This document shows, piece by piece, positions 8,226 through 16,810 of a stretch of 64,000 nucleotides of DNA. The number at the start of each line of letters is the position of its first letter. Position 1 is the stretch's first letter. Made by a program: the position numbers and the translations under genes. The notes below the pieces were generated by a model. The model ran no database searches, was not told the DNA's origin, and saw only the letters and a list, made by a program, of their open reading frames with translations. The DNA comes from Moorella humiferrea (GTDB lineage: Bacteria > Bacillota > DSM-521 > Neomoorellales > Neomoorellaceae), in contig NZ_CP136419.1 of assembly GCF_039233145.1 (NCBI RefSeq), positions 532,001 through 596,000 on the forward strand, read 5' to 3'.

Positions 8226-9623
8226 ATGAACGTGCCGGCTTATGAATATCAAGGGCCCCTTAAGACGATAGTCGATACCCGGGCCGTTGTAGAACTGGTA
8301 CCGACGCCGCCTCCTTCGGCCAGGGCCCTGCAGGACATTTTGCACAAGGCCCGCTCCTTAAAGGGGCTGACCCTGGAAGAAGCAGCCGCCATCCTAAATA
8401 TAGAAGAAGAGGCAGAACTCAAGATGGTATACCAGGCGGCGGCCGACGTAAAGGAGCGGGTTTACGGCCGCAGGATAGTCCTTTTTGCGCCCCTGTATAT
8501 CAGCAATTACTGCAGCAACAACTGCCTCTACTGTGCCTTCCGCCGCGACAACAGGGGATTGAAGCGTCGGCAGCTCACCCCGGAAGAAATCGGGAAGGAG
8601 GCCCGGGCCCTGGCCGAACAGGGCTTCCAGCGGGTCCTTCTGGTTGCCGGCGAAGGTGGACCCGGCGCCGACATTGATTATCTGTGCCGGGCCGTGGAAG
8701 CGGTCTACCGCTATTCTCCTTTACGCATCGTCCATCTTAACGTGGCCCCTCAGACGGTCGACGGTTTTCGCCGGCTCAAAGAAGCGGGGGCGGGCGTTTA
8801 CCAGTGCTTCCAGGAAACCTATCATCCCCCTACTTACCGCCTCATGCATCCTGCAGGGACGAAGGCCGACTACGGCTGGCGCCTGACGGTCATGCACCGG
8901 GCCATGGCCGCCGGATTCGGCGATGTGGGTATGGGTCCCCTCCTGGGGCTTTATGACTACCGCTTTGAAGTTCTGGCGGCCATCAGTCATGCCCGCAGCC
9001 TGGAACAGGCCTTCGGCGCCGGCCCCCACACTATGTCTGTGCCGCGTCTTAGACCTGCCCTGGGGGCGGCGCTGAAGGAGGTGCCTTATCCTTTAAGCGA
9101 TACCGCCTTCCGTAAGGTCGTGGCCGTCTACCGTTTGGCCCTGCCCTATGTAGGCCTGGTGCTGACCACCCGGGAGCGGCCGGAACTGCGTGATGAGCTG
9201 GTAGATATGGGTATTTCCCAGATTTCTGCCGGATCCTGTGTGAGCCCCGGCGGTTACGCCGAACCCGAAGAGCCGGCAGCCCAATTTGAAGTCGGCGATC
9301 ACAGGCCTTTGAAGGCCATGGTGGCCATGCTGTTAGAACACGGCCATTTACCCAGTTTCTGCACGGCCTGCTACCGCTTAGGCCGCACCGGCAGGCGCTT
9401 CACAGCCCTGGCAAGGGAAGGGGACATCCAGCGCTATTGCCTGCCCAACGCCCTCTTGAGCTTAAAAGAATATCTGGTGACCCAGGGGCCGCCGGAACTA
9501 CGGGAGCAAGGGGACAAGGTAATTGCCGCCTCCCTGGCCTCTATTCCCGACGACCATCTGCGGAACGAAATAGCAAGGCGGCTGGAGGGAATCTGCCGGG
9601 GGCAAAGGGACCTCCATTTCTAG
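8226..9623 (+). CDS. HydG/ThiH-type radical SAM tyrosine lyase (2-iminoacetate synthase)
   Basis: Radical SAM tyrosine lyases split tyrosine into p-cresol and dehydroglycine, the glycine-derived substrate of ThiG, or, in HydG, onward to CO and cyanide for the [FeFe]-hydrogenase cofactor. The SAM cluster motif CSNNCLYC (C-x3-C-x2-C) is at residues 96-103. The protein is 465 residues, longer than typical ThiH (about 370), and keeps the HydG C-terminal auxiliary cluster motif C-x2-C-x22-C (Cys 379, 382, 405; CTACYRLGRTG). Its place under the TPP riboswitch with thiS-thiG argues for a thiamine role. ATG 8226, 8 nt after AGGGGGGT, is preferred to GTG 8217. Gene name is withheld because sequence says HydG and context says ThiH. 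Confidence 0.88.
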   Translation: MNVPAYEYQGPLKTIVDTRAVVELVPTPPPSARALQDILHKARSLKGLTLEEAAAILNIEEEAELKMVYQAAADVKERVYGRRIVLFAPLYISNYCSNNCLYCAFRRDNRGLKRRQLTPEEIGKEARALAEQGFQRVLLVAGEGGPGADIDYLCRAVEAVYRYSPLRIVHLNVAPQTVDGFRRLKEAGAGVYQCFQETYHPPTYRLMHPAGTKADYGWRLTVMHRAMAAGFGDVGMGPLLGLYDYRFEVLAAISHARSLEQAFGAGPHTMSVPRLRPALGAALKEVPYPLSDTAFRKVVAVYRLALPYVGLVLTTRERPELRDELVDMGISQISAGSCVSPGGYAEPEEPAAQFEVGDHRPLKAMVAMLLEHGHLPSFCTACYRLGRTGRRFTALAREGDIQRYCLPNALLSLKEYLVTQGPPELREQGDKVIAASLASIPDDHLRNEIARRLEGICRGQRDLHF

Positions 9624-9629
9624 CAAACC

Positions 9630-9658
9630 GTCATACCCGCCCCCCGGAGGCATATATA
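9630..9658 (+). promoter_or_regulatory. Candidate sigma-E promoter of spoIVFA
   Basis: GTCATAC (9630-9636), 14-bp spacer, CATATATA (9651-9658), close to the sigma-E pattern (about KMATATT-N14-CATACAHT). In Bacillus subtilis the spoIVF operon is sigma-E dependent, so the location fits. The -35 match is imperfect. Confidence 0.45.
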
Positions 9659-9694
9659 TAAATAAAGAAAGACGCTTGTCCGGGGGGAGATAGA

Positions 9695-10429
9695 GTGCGG
9701 GACAACTGGGATTGGGAGGAAGTTAAAGGTGCCCCCCTGGGGGGATGTAAGGGGCCGGGGCGTACCCTGCCGCCGGCAAAAAGGCGCAGCCGGTTATTAC
9801 GCCAGGGTATCGCCGCCGGCCTTATATGGCTCGCCGTAACCCTACTTTTTCGCCTGGACGACCCCTGGGCGCGGCCCCTAAAGACCGGCCTGCGCCATTA
9901 CCTGGCCGATCCGGCGGCCGATTTTACACCTGTCCTTGCCCAGGCGGTGCGTTCAACCATGTGGTTGGATGCTTACGACCGCTGGGTTTTCCATTTTCTG
10001 CGGCAGGAAGGAAACGCCGTCTCGGCAACTGCCGGAGCGACTTCACCGGCTATGGCCGTGCCCCTGGCCGGGAACATCGTTCAAAAATACGGCCCGGTGG
10101 TGATCGAAGGCCGGCAGTATTTTCATAACGGCATTGACATCCAGGCCGCGGGAGGAGCGGAAGTGCGGGCCGCCCTGGCGGGAAAAGTCATCAGAACCGG
10201 GCCGGACCCGGTGTTGGGGCTAGTCGTGGAACTGGACCACGGCGGGGGTATGGTCACCCTTTACGGCACCCTGGGTCAGGTTAAAGTGACGCCGGGACAG
10301 GCGGTGGAAAAGGGTGAAGTCATCGCCGTCCTGGCACCGGACCCGGCGGCCCGCCTCCATTTTGAAGTGCGCCGGGACGGTCGGCCTGTCGATCCAGAAG
10401 CCCTTTTAAACTTCCCTTCCCAGATTTAA
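9695..10429 (+). CDS. spoIVFA: SpoIVFA-like protein: membrane-anchored, degenerate M23 domain
   Basis: SpoIVFA scaffolds and restrains the SpoIVFB protease in the membrane around the forespore until pro-sigma-K processing. The 244-residue product has a basic N terminus, one membrane segment (about residues 37-52) and a C-terminal M23/LytM fold. The first zinc-ligand motif is present (HNGID), but the other catalytic positions are altered: YGTLG replaces the usual YxHL and RLHFEV replaces HLHFEV, so it is probably not a working peptidase. The GTG start 9695 follows a GGGGGGAGA site. The stop is 3 bp from spoIVFB, which confirms the identity. Confidence 0.85.
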   Translation: MRDNWDWEEVKGAPLGGCKGPGRTLPPAKRRSRLLRQGIAAGLIWLAVTLLFRLDDPWARPLKTGLRHYLADPAADFTPVLAQAVRSTMWLDAYDRWVFHFLRQEGNAVSATAGATSPAMAVPLAGNIVQKYGPVVIEGRQYFHNGIDIQAAGGAEVRAALAGKVIRTGPDPVLGLVVELDHGGGMVTLYGTLGQVKVTPGQAVEKGEVIAVLAPDPAARLHFEVRRDGRPVDPEALLNFPSQI

Positions 10430-10432
10430 GCC

Positions 10433-11329
10433 ATGCGCGCCGGGCGCATTAAGGGGACAGAAGTAATTCTAAACGATTATTTTCTCCTCCTCCTCGGCCT
10501 TTACTTTCTCGTAGGGGTTTTTCCCCAGGCCCTCCTTTTGTTTACCGCCGTGGCCTGGCACGAATTCTGCCACGTTCTGGCGGCTTCCCGTCGCGGCTGG
10601 CAGGTCACCGGGGTGGAACTCTTTCCCTTTGGCGGGGTGGCCCGCCTTTGCCGACCCGGGGGGCGCGGTTTTATGGAGGACGTAGCTGATGAAGCCTTGA
10701 TAGCCCTGGCCGGGCCTGCCGGAAGTTTTCTCCTTGCCTTGGCGACGTCCCCGGTTTTTCTCATCATTGATGGGGTGCCGGCCTGGTTTCATTTTTTTCA
10801 TCAGGCAAATATTATCCTCGGCCTTTTTAACCTCTGGCCGGGACTACCCCTGGACGGCGGCCGCATCTTCCGCGCCTGGCAGGCTAGAAGGGCAGGATTG
10901 TATCGGGCTACCCTCGCGGGTGTTTACGGCGGTTATACCCTGGCCTTTCTACTGGGCGCGGGGAGCATAATCGGCTTTATCTATCGCCTGACGGACCTTC
11001 AGGGCCTGGTCCTGGGTCTTTTTATCTATTATACAGCCCGACAGGAAGGGGAGACGGCGCCTTATATGTTCTGGCAGGATTTCTGGCGGCAGAGGGCCAA
11101 AAGGGCCATCAAAGGGGAGCAAGTGCCGGCCGGAAAGATTTTCTGGTTGGCGGCCGATCCCGGTTTAACCCTGGCCAGGGTGGCCCGTTTCTTTTCGCCC
11201 CATTCCTTTAACCTGGTGGCCGTGGTCGGCAGGGAAGGTCGTTTAGAAGGCATCCTTACAGAAACAGAAATCATGCAAACCCTTCTGGAACAAGGAAACA
11301 GTACCATTGGTGAGCTTTTGCGCAAGTAG
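10433..11329 (+). CDS. spoIVFB: Intramembrane metalloprotease SpoIVFB with C-terminal CBS-like domain
   Basis: A site-2-protease family enzyme that releases sigma-K in the mother cell. Zinc ligands are visible in HEFCH (His43, Glu44, His47) and in the second motif NLWPGLPLDGGR. Several hydrophobic segments flank them. The last about 65 residues (WLAADPGLTLARVARFF to the end) resemble a CBS domain, the part of Bacillus SpoIVFB linked to ATP and pro-sigma-K recognition. It starts 3 bp after spoIVFA with poor spacing for its own ribosome site, suggesting translational coupling. Confidence 0.93.
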   Translation: MRAGRIKGTEVILNDYFLLLLGLYFLVGVFPQALLLFTAVAWHEFCHVLAASRRGWQVTGVELFPFGGVARLCRPGGRGFMEDVADEALIALAGPAGSFLLALATSPVFLIIDGVPAWFHFFHQANIILGLFNLWPGLPLDGGRIFRAWQARRAGLYRATLAGVYGGYTLAFLLGAGSIIGFIYRLTDLQGLVLGLFIYYTARQEGETAPYMFWQDFWRQRAKRAIKGEQVPAGKIFWLAADPGLTLARVARFFSPHSFNLVAVVGREGRLEGILTETEIMQTLLEQGNSTIGELLRK

Positions 11330-11351
11330 GTATCATTACCTATATTTTTTT
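11327..11351 (+). terminator. Short intrinsic terminator after spoIVFB
   Basis: A 6-bp stem TAGGTA / TACCTA with a TCAT loop runs into TATTTTTTT. It overlaps the spoIVFB stop codon. The stem is short, so its strength is uncertain. Confidence 0.55.
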
Positions 11352-11403
11352 GCGATTTCCTGTTATACTAATTACCAAGAACTTTAAGGCTGGAGGCAAT
11401 AAA

Positions 11404-13272
11404 TTGCGAGACGGTGAACTGGAAAAATTGTTAAGTCGGGTCAGCAGGCCGTCCCGTTATCTGGGTACGGAGTGGAATGCCGTACACAAGGACTGGGAAG
11501 AAAATCCGGCCCGCATGGCCTTTATTTATCCCGATTTGTATGAAGTAGGTATGTCCCATTTGGGCCTGGCCATCCTCTATGGTGCCGTCAATGAACGGGC
11601 GGGTATGCTGATGGAGCGGGCCTTTGCCCCGGGACCCGATTTGGAGGCCCTGTTGCGGCAAAATCACATCCCTCTTTTCAGCCTGGAATCCCACCGTCCT
11701 TTATATGAGTTCGACGTTTTAGGCTTTACCCTGCAGTACGAAATGAGCTATACCACTATCCTTAATATCCTCGACCTGGCCGGTATACCCCTTCTGGCCG
11801 GGGAGCGTACCGCCGCCCATCCTCTAATTATCGGCGGGGGGCCGGGGGCGGCCAATCCGGAACCGTTGGCCCCTTTTTTTGATGCTTTTCTTTTAGGCGA
11901 CGGCGAGGAAGCCTTGCCTGAGCTGCTGGCCCTGGTGGCCGACTTGAAAAAGAAGGGGACAATTAACGACCGCCGCCGGGTTTTGCAGACTATTGCCGGT
12001 CTGCCCGGCTTTTACGTCCCTTCCCTGTATGAGGTAAAATATAATGATGACGGCACCGTGGCAGAGGTCGTGCCCCGGGAGAAAGGCGTGCCCGCGCGGG
12101 TATCAAAGAGAGTCATCCCCGATCTGGACACCGCCTATTTCCCGACGCGGCCCATTGTCCCCTTCCTTGAGGTTATCCACGACCGCATCATGCTGGAGGT
12201 CATGCGCGGCTGCACCCACGGCTGCCGTTTCTGCCAGGCAGGCGCCATTTACCGCCCGGTAAGGGAAAGGGATCTCGCCCTTCTCCTGCGTCAGGCCGAG
12301 GAGCTGGTGCGCCATACCGGCCACGAAGAAATCTCCCTTACCTCCTTAAGTACGGCCGATTATTCCAGGGTGGAGGAGCTGGCCCAAACCCTGACCGCCG
12401 CCTATGCCGACCGGGGAGTGAGCATTTCCCTGCCATCTTTACGGGTGGATGCCTTCAGCGTCCGCCTGGCGGAAGCCGTCCAGCGGGTGCGGAAAAGCAC
12501 CCTGACCTTTGCCCCCGAAGCGGGCAGCCAGCGTCTACGGGACGTTATTAATAAGGGCGTCGATGAGGAAGACATCCTGACGGCAACCGCGGAGGCCTTC
12601 CGGGCGGGATGGCAGGCAATTAAGCTGTACTTTATGATCGGTCTGCCGACGGAGGAGGAAGGAGATCTCCTGGGAATAGTCCATCTAGCCCGCCGCATCC
12701 TCGACGTGGGCAGAAAACTGGCCCCCGGGGGCAGGCCGACGGTGACCGTGAGTGTATCGTCTTTTGTCCCCAAACCCTGGACTGCTTTTCAATGGGAACC
12801 CCAGGACCGTATAGAAGTAATCAAAAGGAAACAAGAGATGTTGCGCCGCCATCTCAAAGGACCGGGAATGAAGTTTAACTGGCACGAGGCCGAGGTCAGC
12901 TTTATCGAGGCGGTCCTTTCCCGAGGTGATCGGCGTTTAAGTAAAGCCATTGCTGCGGCCTGGCGCCGCGGTGCCAGGTTGGAGGGTTGGACGGAACACT
13001 TTAATTTCACCCTTTGGGAAGAAGCCTTCCGGGAAACGGGGATTGATCCGGCCTTTTACGCCTATCGCCCGCGCCGTGACGATGAAGTTTTTCCATGGGA
13101 TCACCTGGACTTTGGTGTAAGTAAGGCCTTCTTAAAAAAAGAGCGGCGGCGCGCCCGGGAGGGACGGGTCACGGCCGACTGTCGTTCGGGGAGATGCAGC
13201 GGCTGCGGCGTTTGTCCGGGTCTGGGGGTCGACCTTATCCTGAAGGGAGGTTCCCCGGGCCATGCGGTTTAG
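11404..13272 (+). CDS. TIGR03960-family B12-binding-like/radical SAM protein
   Basis: A conserved Firmicute protein of about 620 residues with an N-terminal cobalamin-binding-like region (PDLYEVGMSHLGLAILYG; IIGGGPGAANPEP), a radical SAM core with CTHGCRFC (C-x3-C-x2-C, near 12211) and a cysteine-rich tail (CRSGRCSGCGVCPG). The reaction is not known to me; in many Clostridia it sits with a DUF2344 protein and RNase G before rplU, exactly as here, and the two are sometimes fused. I prefer TTG 11404, which has GGAGG 8 nt upstream; an upstream ATG at 11350 lies in the terminator T tract. The gene overlaps the next by 11 bp. Confidence 0.9.
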   Translation: MRDGELEKLLSRVSRPSRYLGTEWNAVHKDWEENPARMAFIYPDLYEVGMSHLGLAILYGAVNERAGMLMERAFAPGPDLEALLRQNHIPLFSLESHRPLYEFDVLGFTLQYEMSYTTILNILDLAGIPLLAGERTAAHPLIIGGGPGAANPEPLAPFFDAFLLGDGEEALPELLALVADLKKKGTINDRRRVLQTIAGLPGFYVPSLYEVKYNDDGTVAEVVPREKGVPARVSKRVIPDLDTAYFPTRPIVPFLEVIHDRIMLEVMRGCTHGCRFCQAGAIYRPVRERDLALLLRQAEELVRHTGHEEISLTSLSTADYSRVEELAQTLTAAYADRGVSISLPSLRVDAFSVRLAEAVQRVRKSTLTFAPEAGSQRLRDVINKGVDEEDILTATAEAFRAGWQAIKLYFMIGLPTEEEGDLLGIVHLARRILDVGRKLAPGGRPTVTVSVSSFVPKPWTAFQWEPQDRIEVIKRKQEMLRRHLKGPGMKFNWHEAEVSFIEAVLSRGDRRLSKAIAAAWRRGARLEGWTEHFNFTLWEEAFRETGIDPAFYAYRPRRDDEVFPWDHLDFGVSKAFLKKERRRAREGRVTADCRSGRCSGCGVCPGLGVDLILKGGSPGHAV

Positions 13273-13972
13273 AATAAAGTACCGTAAGGGTGGTTGGACG
13301 GTTTATCTGGGGCACCTGGAGATGCTCCGCCTCTGGCAGCGGGCCATGCGGCGGGCGGGCCTGCCCCTGGCCTACAGCCGCGGTTTTAATCCCCATCCCC
13401 GCCTTTCCTTTGGCCCCGCTCTGGCCGTAGGCATCGAGGGCCTGGCCGAATATCTGGACGTTGAATTGGCTCACCCCCTTTCCGACGAAGAGATAAAAGA
13501 GAGGCTCGGGGCCGAACTGCCGGTGGGGCTGGAGCTCATCCTGGTCTTGTCGGTTCCAGAAGGGGCGCCGGCTTTAACGTCCGTAATTAATGCGGCCGCC
13601 TACCGCGTATCCTGGGATGAACCAAAGGACGCGGAGACGATTCGCGAAAGGGTGTCGGCCCTTTTAGCCGCGCCGGTGATCGAAGTCGTGCGGTCAAGTA
13701 AGGAGGGTACCGGGGTAAAGGACATCCGGCCCGGGGTTTACCGCCTCGATGTTTTAGACAATGGTTTTTTGGATATGCTCCTGGAATGCAGCGCCAAAGG
13801 AGTTGTGCGCCCGGAAGAAGTCCTTCAGGCATTGGCCCTGGAAGGAACGTACCGGCTGACGCGTACCGGACTGTTTATTCGTCAAAACGGCAGGCTCCTG
13901 ACACCGGAAGAGTTTGTTGAACCTCCTTCCCCGGCCCGGGGCCGTCACCGCAGCGCTGTTACGAGAAGGTAG
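13262..13972 (+). CDS. TIGR03936-family (DUF2344) protein
   Basis: A 236-residue protein of the DUF2344 family, starting with the typical RIKYRKGGWTVYLGHLEMLRLWQRAMRRA and SRGFNPHPRLSFGPAL segment. It overlaps the radical SAM gene by 11 bp and lies 5 bp before rng, so all three are one transcription and translation unit. Function is unknown; the constant pairing suggests the two proteins act together, perhaps on RNA. The basic C-terminal end (PARGRHRSAVTRR) could bind nucleic acid. Confidence 0.88.
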   Translation: MRFRIKYRKGGWTVYLGHLEMLRLWQRAMRRAGLPLAYSRGFNPHPRLSFGPALAVGIEGLAEYLDVELAHPLSDEEIKERLGAELPVGLELILVLSVPEGAPALTSVINAAAYRVSWDEPKDAETIRERVSALLAAPVIEVVRSSKEGTGVKDIRPGVYRLDVLDNGFLDMLLECSAKGVVRPEEVLQALALEGTYRLTRTGLFIRQNGRLLTPEEFVEPPSPARGRHRSAVTRR

Positions 13973-13977
13973 AGAGA

Positions 13978-15663
13978 GTGAACAAGGAAATTCTTATCCA
14001 GGAAGACGCTGAAGAAACGGCCGTGGCCGTACTAGAAGACGGCCGCCTGATGGAAATATATATGGAGCGTGATGCCCGGGCACGCCTGGTGGGCAACATC
14101 TATAAGGGCCGGGTGGCCAACGTTCTTCCCGGCATGCAGGCCGCCTTTGTCGATATCGGCCTGGAGAAAAACGCCTTTCTTTTTATCGACGATACCTATG
14201 GCCTGAAGGCCCTGGGGGAGGAAGGGGTTGGAAGCCGCCGGCGTATCGGCGATGTGGTCAAGGTAGGCCAGGAAGTTTTGGTGCAGGTGGTCAAGGAACC
14301 CCGGGGGACCAAAGGCGCCCGGGTCACCACCCAGATCACCCTGCCGGGCCGCTACCTGGTCCTTATGCCTACGGTAAATTATACAGGCATTTCGCGCCGG
14401 ATCGGCGGCAACGGAGAAAGGGAGCGGTTGAAAGAGCTTTTGCGGGCGGTTAAACCCCACCGCATGGGCCTGATCGCCCGCACGGCCGCAGCCGGCGCGA
14501 GTCTGGAAGAGCTGAAGGAAGATCTGCGCTCCCTCTGCCTTACCTGGAAGGCCATCCGGGAGCTGGCTTTGAAGAGCAGGGCGCCGCGCTTATTACATCG
14601 CGATGCAGAGCTTTCCGTTAGAATTCTAAGGGATGTATACACAGAGGATGTCGACAGGCTCCTGGTCAATTCCCGTACCGCCTATACCAGGATTTTGGAC
14701 CAACTTGCGGTTCTGGCGCCCGAACTCCGCAGGCGGGTAGTACTCAAGGAAGGAGTTGACCTTTTTGCCCTTTACGGCGTTCAGAGCCAGGTGGAACAGG
14801 CCCTCAAGCGCAAGGTGTGGTTAAAATGCGGCGGTTATCTGATCATCGACCAGATGGAGGCCCTGACGGCCATTGACGTCAATACCGGTAAATACGTTGG
14901 CCGCCACAACCTGGCGGAAACCGTCCTGAAGACCAACCTGGAGGCGGCGGTGGAAGTCGCCCGGCAGCTGCGGTTGCGCAATATCGGCGGGATTATAGTC
15001 ATCGATTTTATCGATATGGAAAATCCAGCCCATCAGGAACAGGTGATCAAAGTCCTCCAGAATGAACTGGCCCGGGATAAAACGAAGACCCATATTTTAG
15101 GTTTTACCCGCCTGGGACTTTTGGAAATGACCCGGAAGAAAGATCAGGCAGAACTGGGAAGTATGCTCCAGCAGGATTGCCCGTACTGCCACGGTACGGG
15201 CAAAGTCCTGTCGGAGGAGACGATAGCCCTTCAGGCCAGGAAGAAGGTAATGCAGCTGGCATCAGAAAGCCGGGCGCCGGCCCTTTTGGTGGAAGCCAAC
15301 CCGGCGGTGGCTGCCCTCCTCATCGGGCCGGGGGGCGGCAAAATGCGCCTTCTGGAGCAGCGGGCCGGGAAAAAGCTCATTATCAAGGGAAATGAAGACC
15401 TTCATGTGGAGGAAGTGCGGCTGATAGAGATCTTTGACCGCCGGGAGATCGCCGAACTGGCCGCTCCCGTGAAGGCCGGGCAGGTTTTGAAGGTGACCAT
15501 AGAAGGCATCCATACCGTTAACCTCGACGACGGCATCGCACGGGTGGACGGCTTTGTCCTCGATATCCCCGGCGGTGCCGCCTACCTCGGACAGGAGGTG
15601 CCAGTGGAAATCACCCGGGTTTACCGCACCTACGCCCGGGCGCGGATCGTGGACGATGCTTGA
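13978..15663 (+). CDS. rng: Ribonuclease G / E family endoribonuclease
   Basis: A single-strand-specific endoribonuclease acting on rRNA precursors and mRNA. The 561 residues contain an S1 domain (about 37-120), the 5'-sensor/RNase H-like region, the DNase I-like catalytic core with metal-binding acids (AIDVNTGKY and IIVIDFIDM) and the zinc-link CPYCHGTG near residue 401. There is no long C-terminal scaffold, which favours RNase G over E. The GTG start at 13978 overlaps a GAGAGAGTG purine run. Its stop TGA is embedded in the -35 box of the rplU promoter. Confidence 0.95.
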   Translation: MNKEILIQEDAEETAVAVLEDGRLMEIYMERDARARLVGNIYKGRVANVLPGMQAAFVDIGLEKNAFLFIDDTYGLKALGEEGVGSRRRIGDVVKVGQEVLVQVVKEPRGTKGARVTTQITLPGRYLVLMPTVNYTGISRRIGGNGERERLKELLRAVKPHRMGLIARTAAAGASLEELKEDLRSLCLTWKAIRELALKSRAPRLLHRDAELSVRILRDVYTEDVDRLLVNSRTAYTRILDQLAVLAPELRRRVVLKEGVDLFALYGVQSQVEQALKRKVWLKCGGYLIIDQMEALTAIDVNTGKYVGRHNLAETVLKTNLEAAVEVARQLRLRNIGGIIVIDFIDMENPAHQEQVIKVLQNELARDKTKTHILGFTRLGLLEMTRKKDQAELGSMLQQDCPYCHGTGKVLSEETIALQARKKVMQLASESRAPALLVEANPAVAALLIGPGGGKMRLLEQRAGKKLIIKGNEDLHVEEVRLIEIFDRREIAELAAPVKAGQVLKVTIEGIHTVNLDDGIARVDGFVLDIPGGAAYLGQEVPVEITRVYRTYARARIVDDA

Positions 15664-15687
15664 CAGCCCTTGGGAAAATGTGATAAA
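15660..15687 (+). promoter_or_regulatory. Sigma-A promoter for the rplU operon
   Basis: TTGACA (15660-15665), 16-bp spacer, GATAAA (15682-15687). The -35 overlaps the rng stop codon. It gives the L21 leader and ribosomal genes a start independent of rng. Confidence 0.65.
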
Positions 15688-15689
15688 CT

Positions 15690-15786
15690 GCAAAAAGCCG
15701 CACCAGAGTTTTAAACCGCTCGCCGGGGGTTTCAAAACCGCACCAGGGTACCCTGCGGCGGCGAGTCTTAGCTTGGGGGGATTTAA
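15690..15786 (+). ncRNA. Probable ribosomal protein L21 leader RNA
   Basis: The 5' untranslated region of rplU contains a structured block: two direct copies of CCGCACCAG (15698-15706 and 15738-15746), a GTTTTAAAC-type segment, and a hairpin CCGCA...AGGGTACCCT-GCGG. L21 leaders are known in Firmicutes upstream of rplU and are thought to mediate autoregulation by L21. I base the call on position and structure, not on a covariance-model hit. Confidence 0.6.
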
Positions 15787-15788
15787 GT

Positions 15789-16100
15789 TTGTACGCCATT
15801 ATTTCCACCGGCGGTAAACAGTACCGGGTGCAGGAAGGCGACGTCATCCGGGTGGAGAAGCTGCCGGTTGCCGCAGGAGAAAAGGTAGTTCTGGATAAGG
15901 TGCTGGCCGTGGGCGAAGGCGCCGAACTCAAGGTTGGCGCTCCTTACGTTGAGGGAGCAAGGGTCACCGCCGCCGTAGAGGCCCACGGTAAGGGTAAAAA
16001 GATAATAGTATTCAAGTATAAGCCCAAGAAAAATTACCGTCGCAAGCAGGGACACCGCCAGCCATATACCCGGCTGCGGATAGAGAAAATCGAGGTTTAA
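15789..16100 (+). CDS. rplU: 50S ribosomal protein L21
   Basis: A 103-residue 23S rRNA-binding protein with the classic N terminus [24 protein letters not shown] and the basic C-terminal [22 protein letters not shown]. It uses a TTG start at 15789 behind GGGGGGAT. First gene of rplU-prp-rpmA; its stop overlaps the prp start. Confidence 0.97.
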   Translation: MYAIISTGGKQYRVQEGDVIRVEKLPVAAGEKVVLDKVLAVGEGAELKVGAPYVEGARVTAAVEAHGKGKKIIVFKYKPKKNYRRKQGHRQPYTRLRIEKIEV

Positions 16101-16438
16101 TGATTAAGATCGTCTTCTGGCAGGACAAGGACGGAAGCCTTTTTGGCTTAACCGTTACCGGTCATGCCGGTTTCCGGCCGAAGGGGGAGGATATCGTCTG
16201 TGCCGCCGTATCGGCCCTCGCCCAGACGGCGGTGTTGAGCCTGAGGGAACAGTTGGAGGAAGAACCCGTAGTAACCTTGAGGGAGGGCTTCCTCGAGTGC
16301 CGGTTGGCTCAAGGTTTAAGCCCCGTCGGCCGAAAAAAGGCCCAGATTATTTTAAAGACCATTGCCGCGGGTCTCAGGGCCATAGCCGAAGATTACGGTG
16401 ATTATGTAGCGATAGAGTATCGGCGGTTTTCCAGCTAG
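16100..16438 (+). CDS. prp: Ribosomal-processing cysteine protease Prp
   Basis: Prp removes the N-terminal extension of L27, a step needed for ribosome assembly in Firmicutes. The 112-residue product carries the catalytic pair in [24 protein letters not shown] (His near 22, Cys near 34). It is encoded between rplU and rpmA, as usual, overlapping rplU by one base. The L27 encoded next has the matching cleavable extension, so the pair is functionally consistent. Confidence 0.95.
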   Translation: MIKIVFWQDKDGSLFGLTVTGHAGFRPKGEDIVCAAVSALAQTAVLSLREQLEEEPVVTLREGFLECRLAQGLSPVGRKKAQIILKTIAAGLRAIAEDYGDYVAIEYRRFSS

Positions 16439-16465
16439 CAATTCCGGTTCAAGGGGGTGGGCGCG

Positions 16466-16741
16466 ATGATTATGGATTTACAACTATTTGCCCATAAAAA
16501 AGGTGTCGGCAGCTCCCGTAACGGGCGTGACAGCGAGTCCAAGCGCCTGGGCGTTAAAAGGCAGGACGGCCAGTTTGTCAGGGCCGGTAACATCCTGGTG
16601 CGCCAGCGGGGCACCAAGATCCATCCGGGCGTAAACGTGGGCATCGGCAAAGACGATACCCTGTTTGCCCTGGTGGACGGCATAGTGCGCTTCGAGCGCA
16701 AGGGCCGCGAGAAGAAACAAGTCAGTGTCTATGCCAGTTAA
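16466..16741 (+). CDS. rpmA: 50S ribosomal protein L27 with Prp-cleaved N-terminal extension
   Basis: L27 lies at the peptidyl transferase centre. The product starts [23 protein letters not shown]; the DLQLF/A junction is the known Prp cleavage type, after which mature L27 begins AHKKG. ATG 16466 is 7 nt after AAGGGGGTG; the upstream GTG 16457 overlaps that site and is unlikely. 91 residues including the extension. Confidence 0.97.
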   Translation: MIMDLQLFAHKKGVGSSRNGRDSESKRLGVKRQDGQFVRAGNILVRQRGTKIHPGVNVGIGKDDTLFALVDGIVRFERKGREKKQVSVYAS

Positions 16742-16745
16742 AAAG

Positions 16746-16772
16746 AACCCCTGGAATTATCCAGGGGTTTCT
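16746..16772 (+). terminator. Hairpin after rpmA (terminator or attenuator)
   Basis: Perfect 10-bp stem AACCCCTGGA / TCCAGGGGTT with ATTA loop, but only a three-base T run. It may only partly reduce transcription into the spo0B-like gene and obg. Confidence 0.6.
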
Positions 16773-16810
16773 GCTGTAAACATCGGTAAAAATAATATTT
16801 AAAGGGCGAG

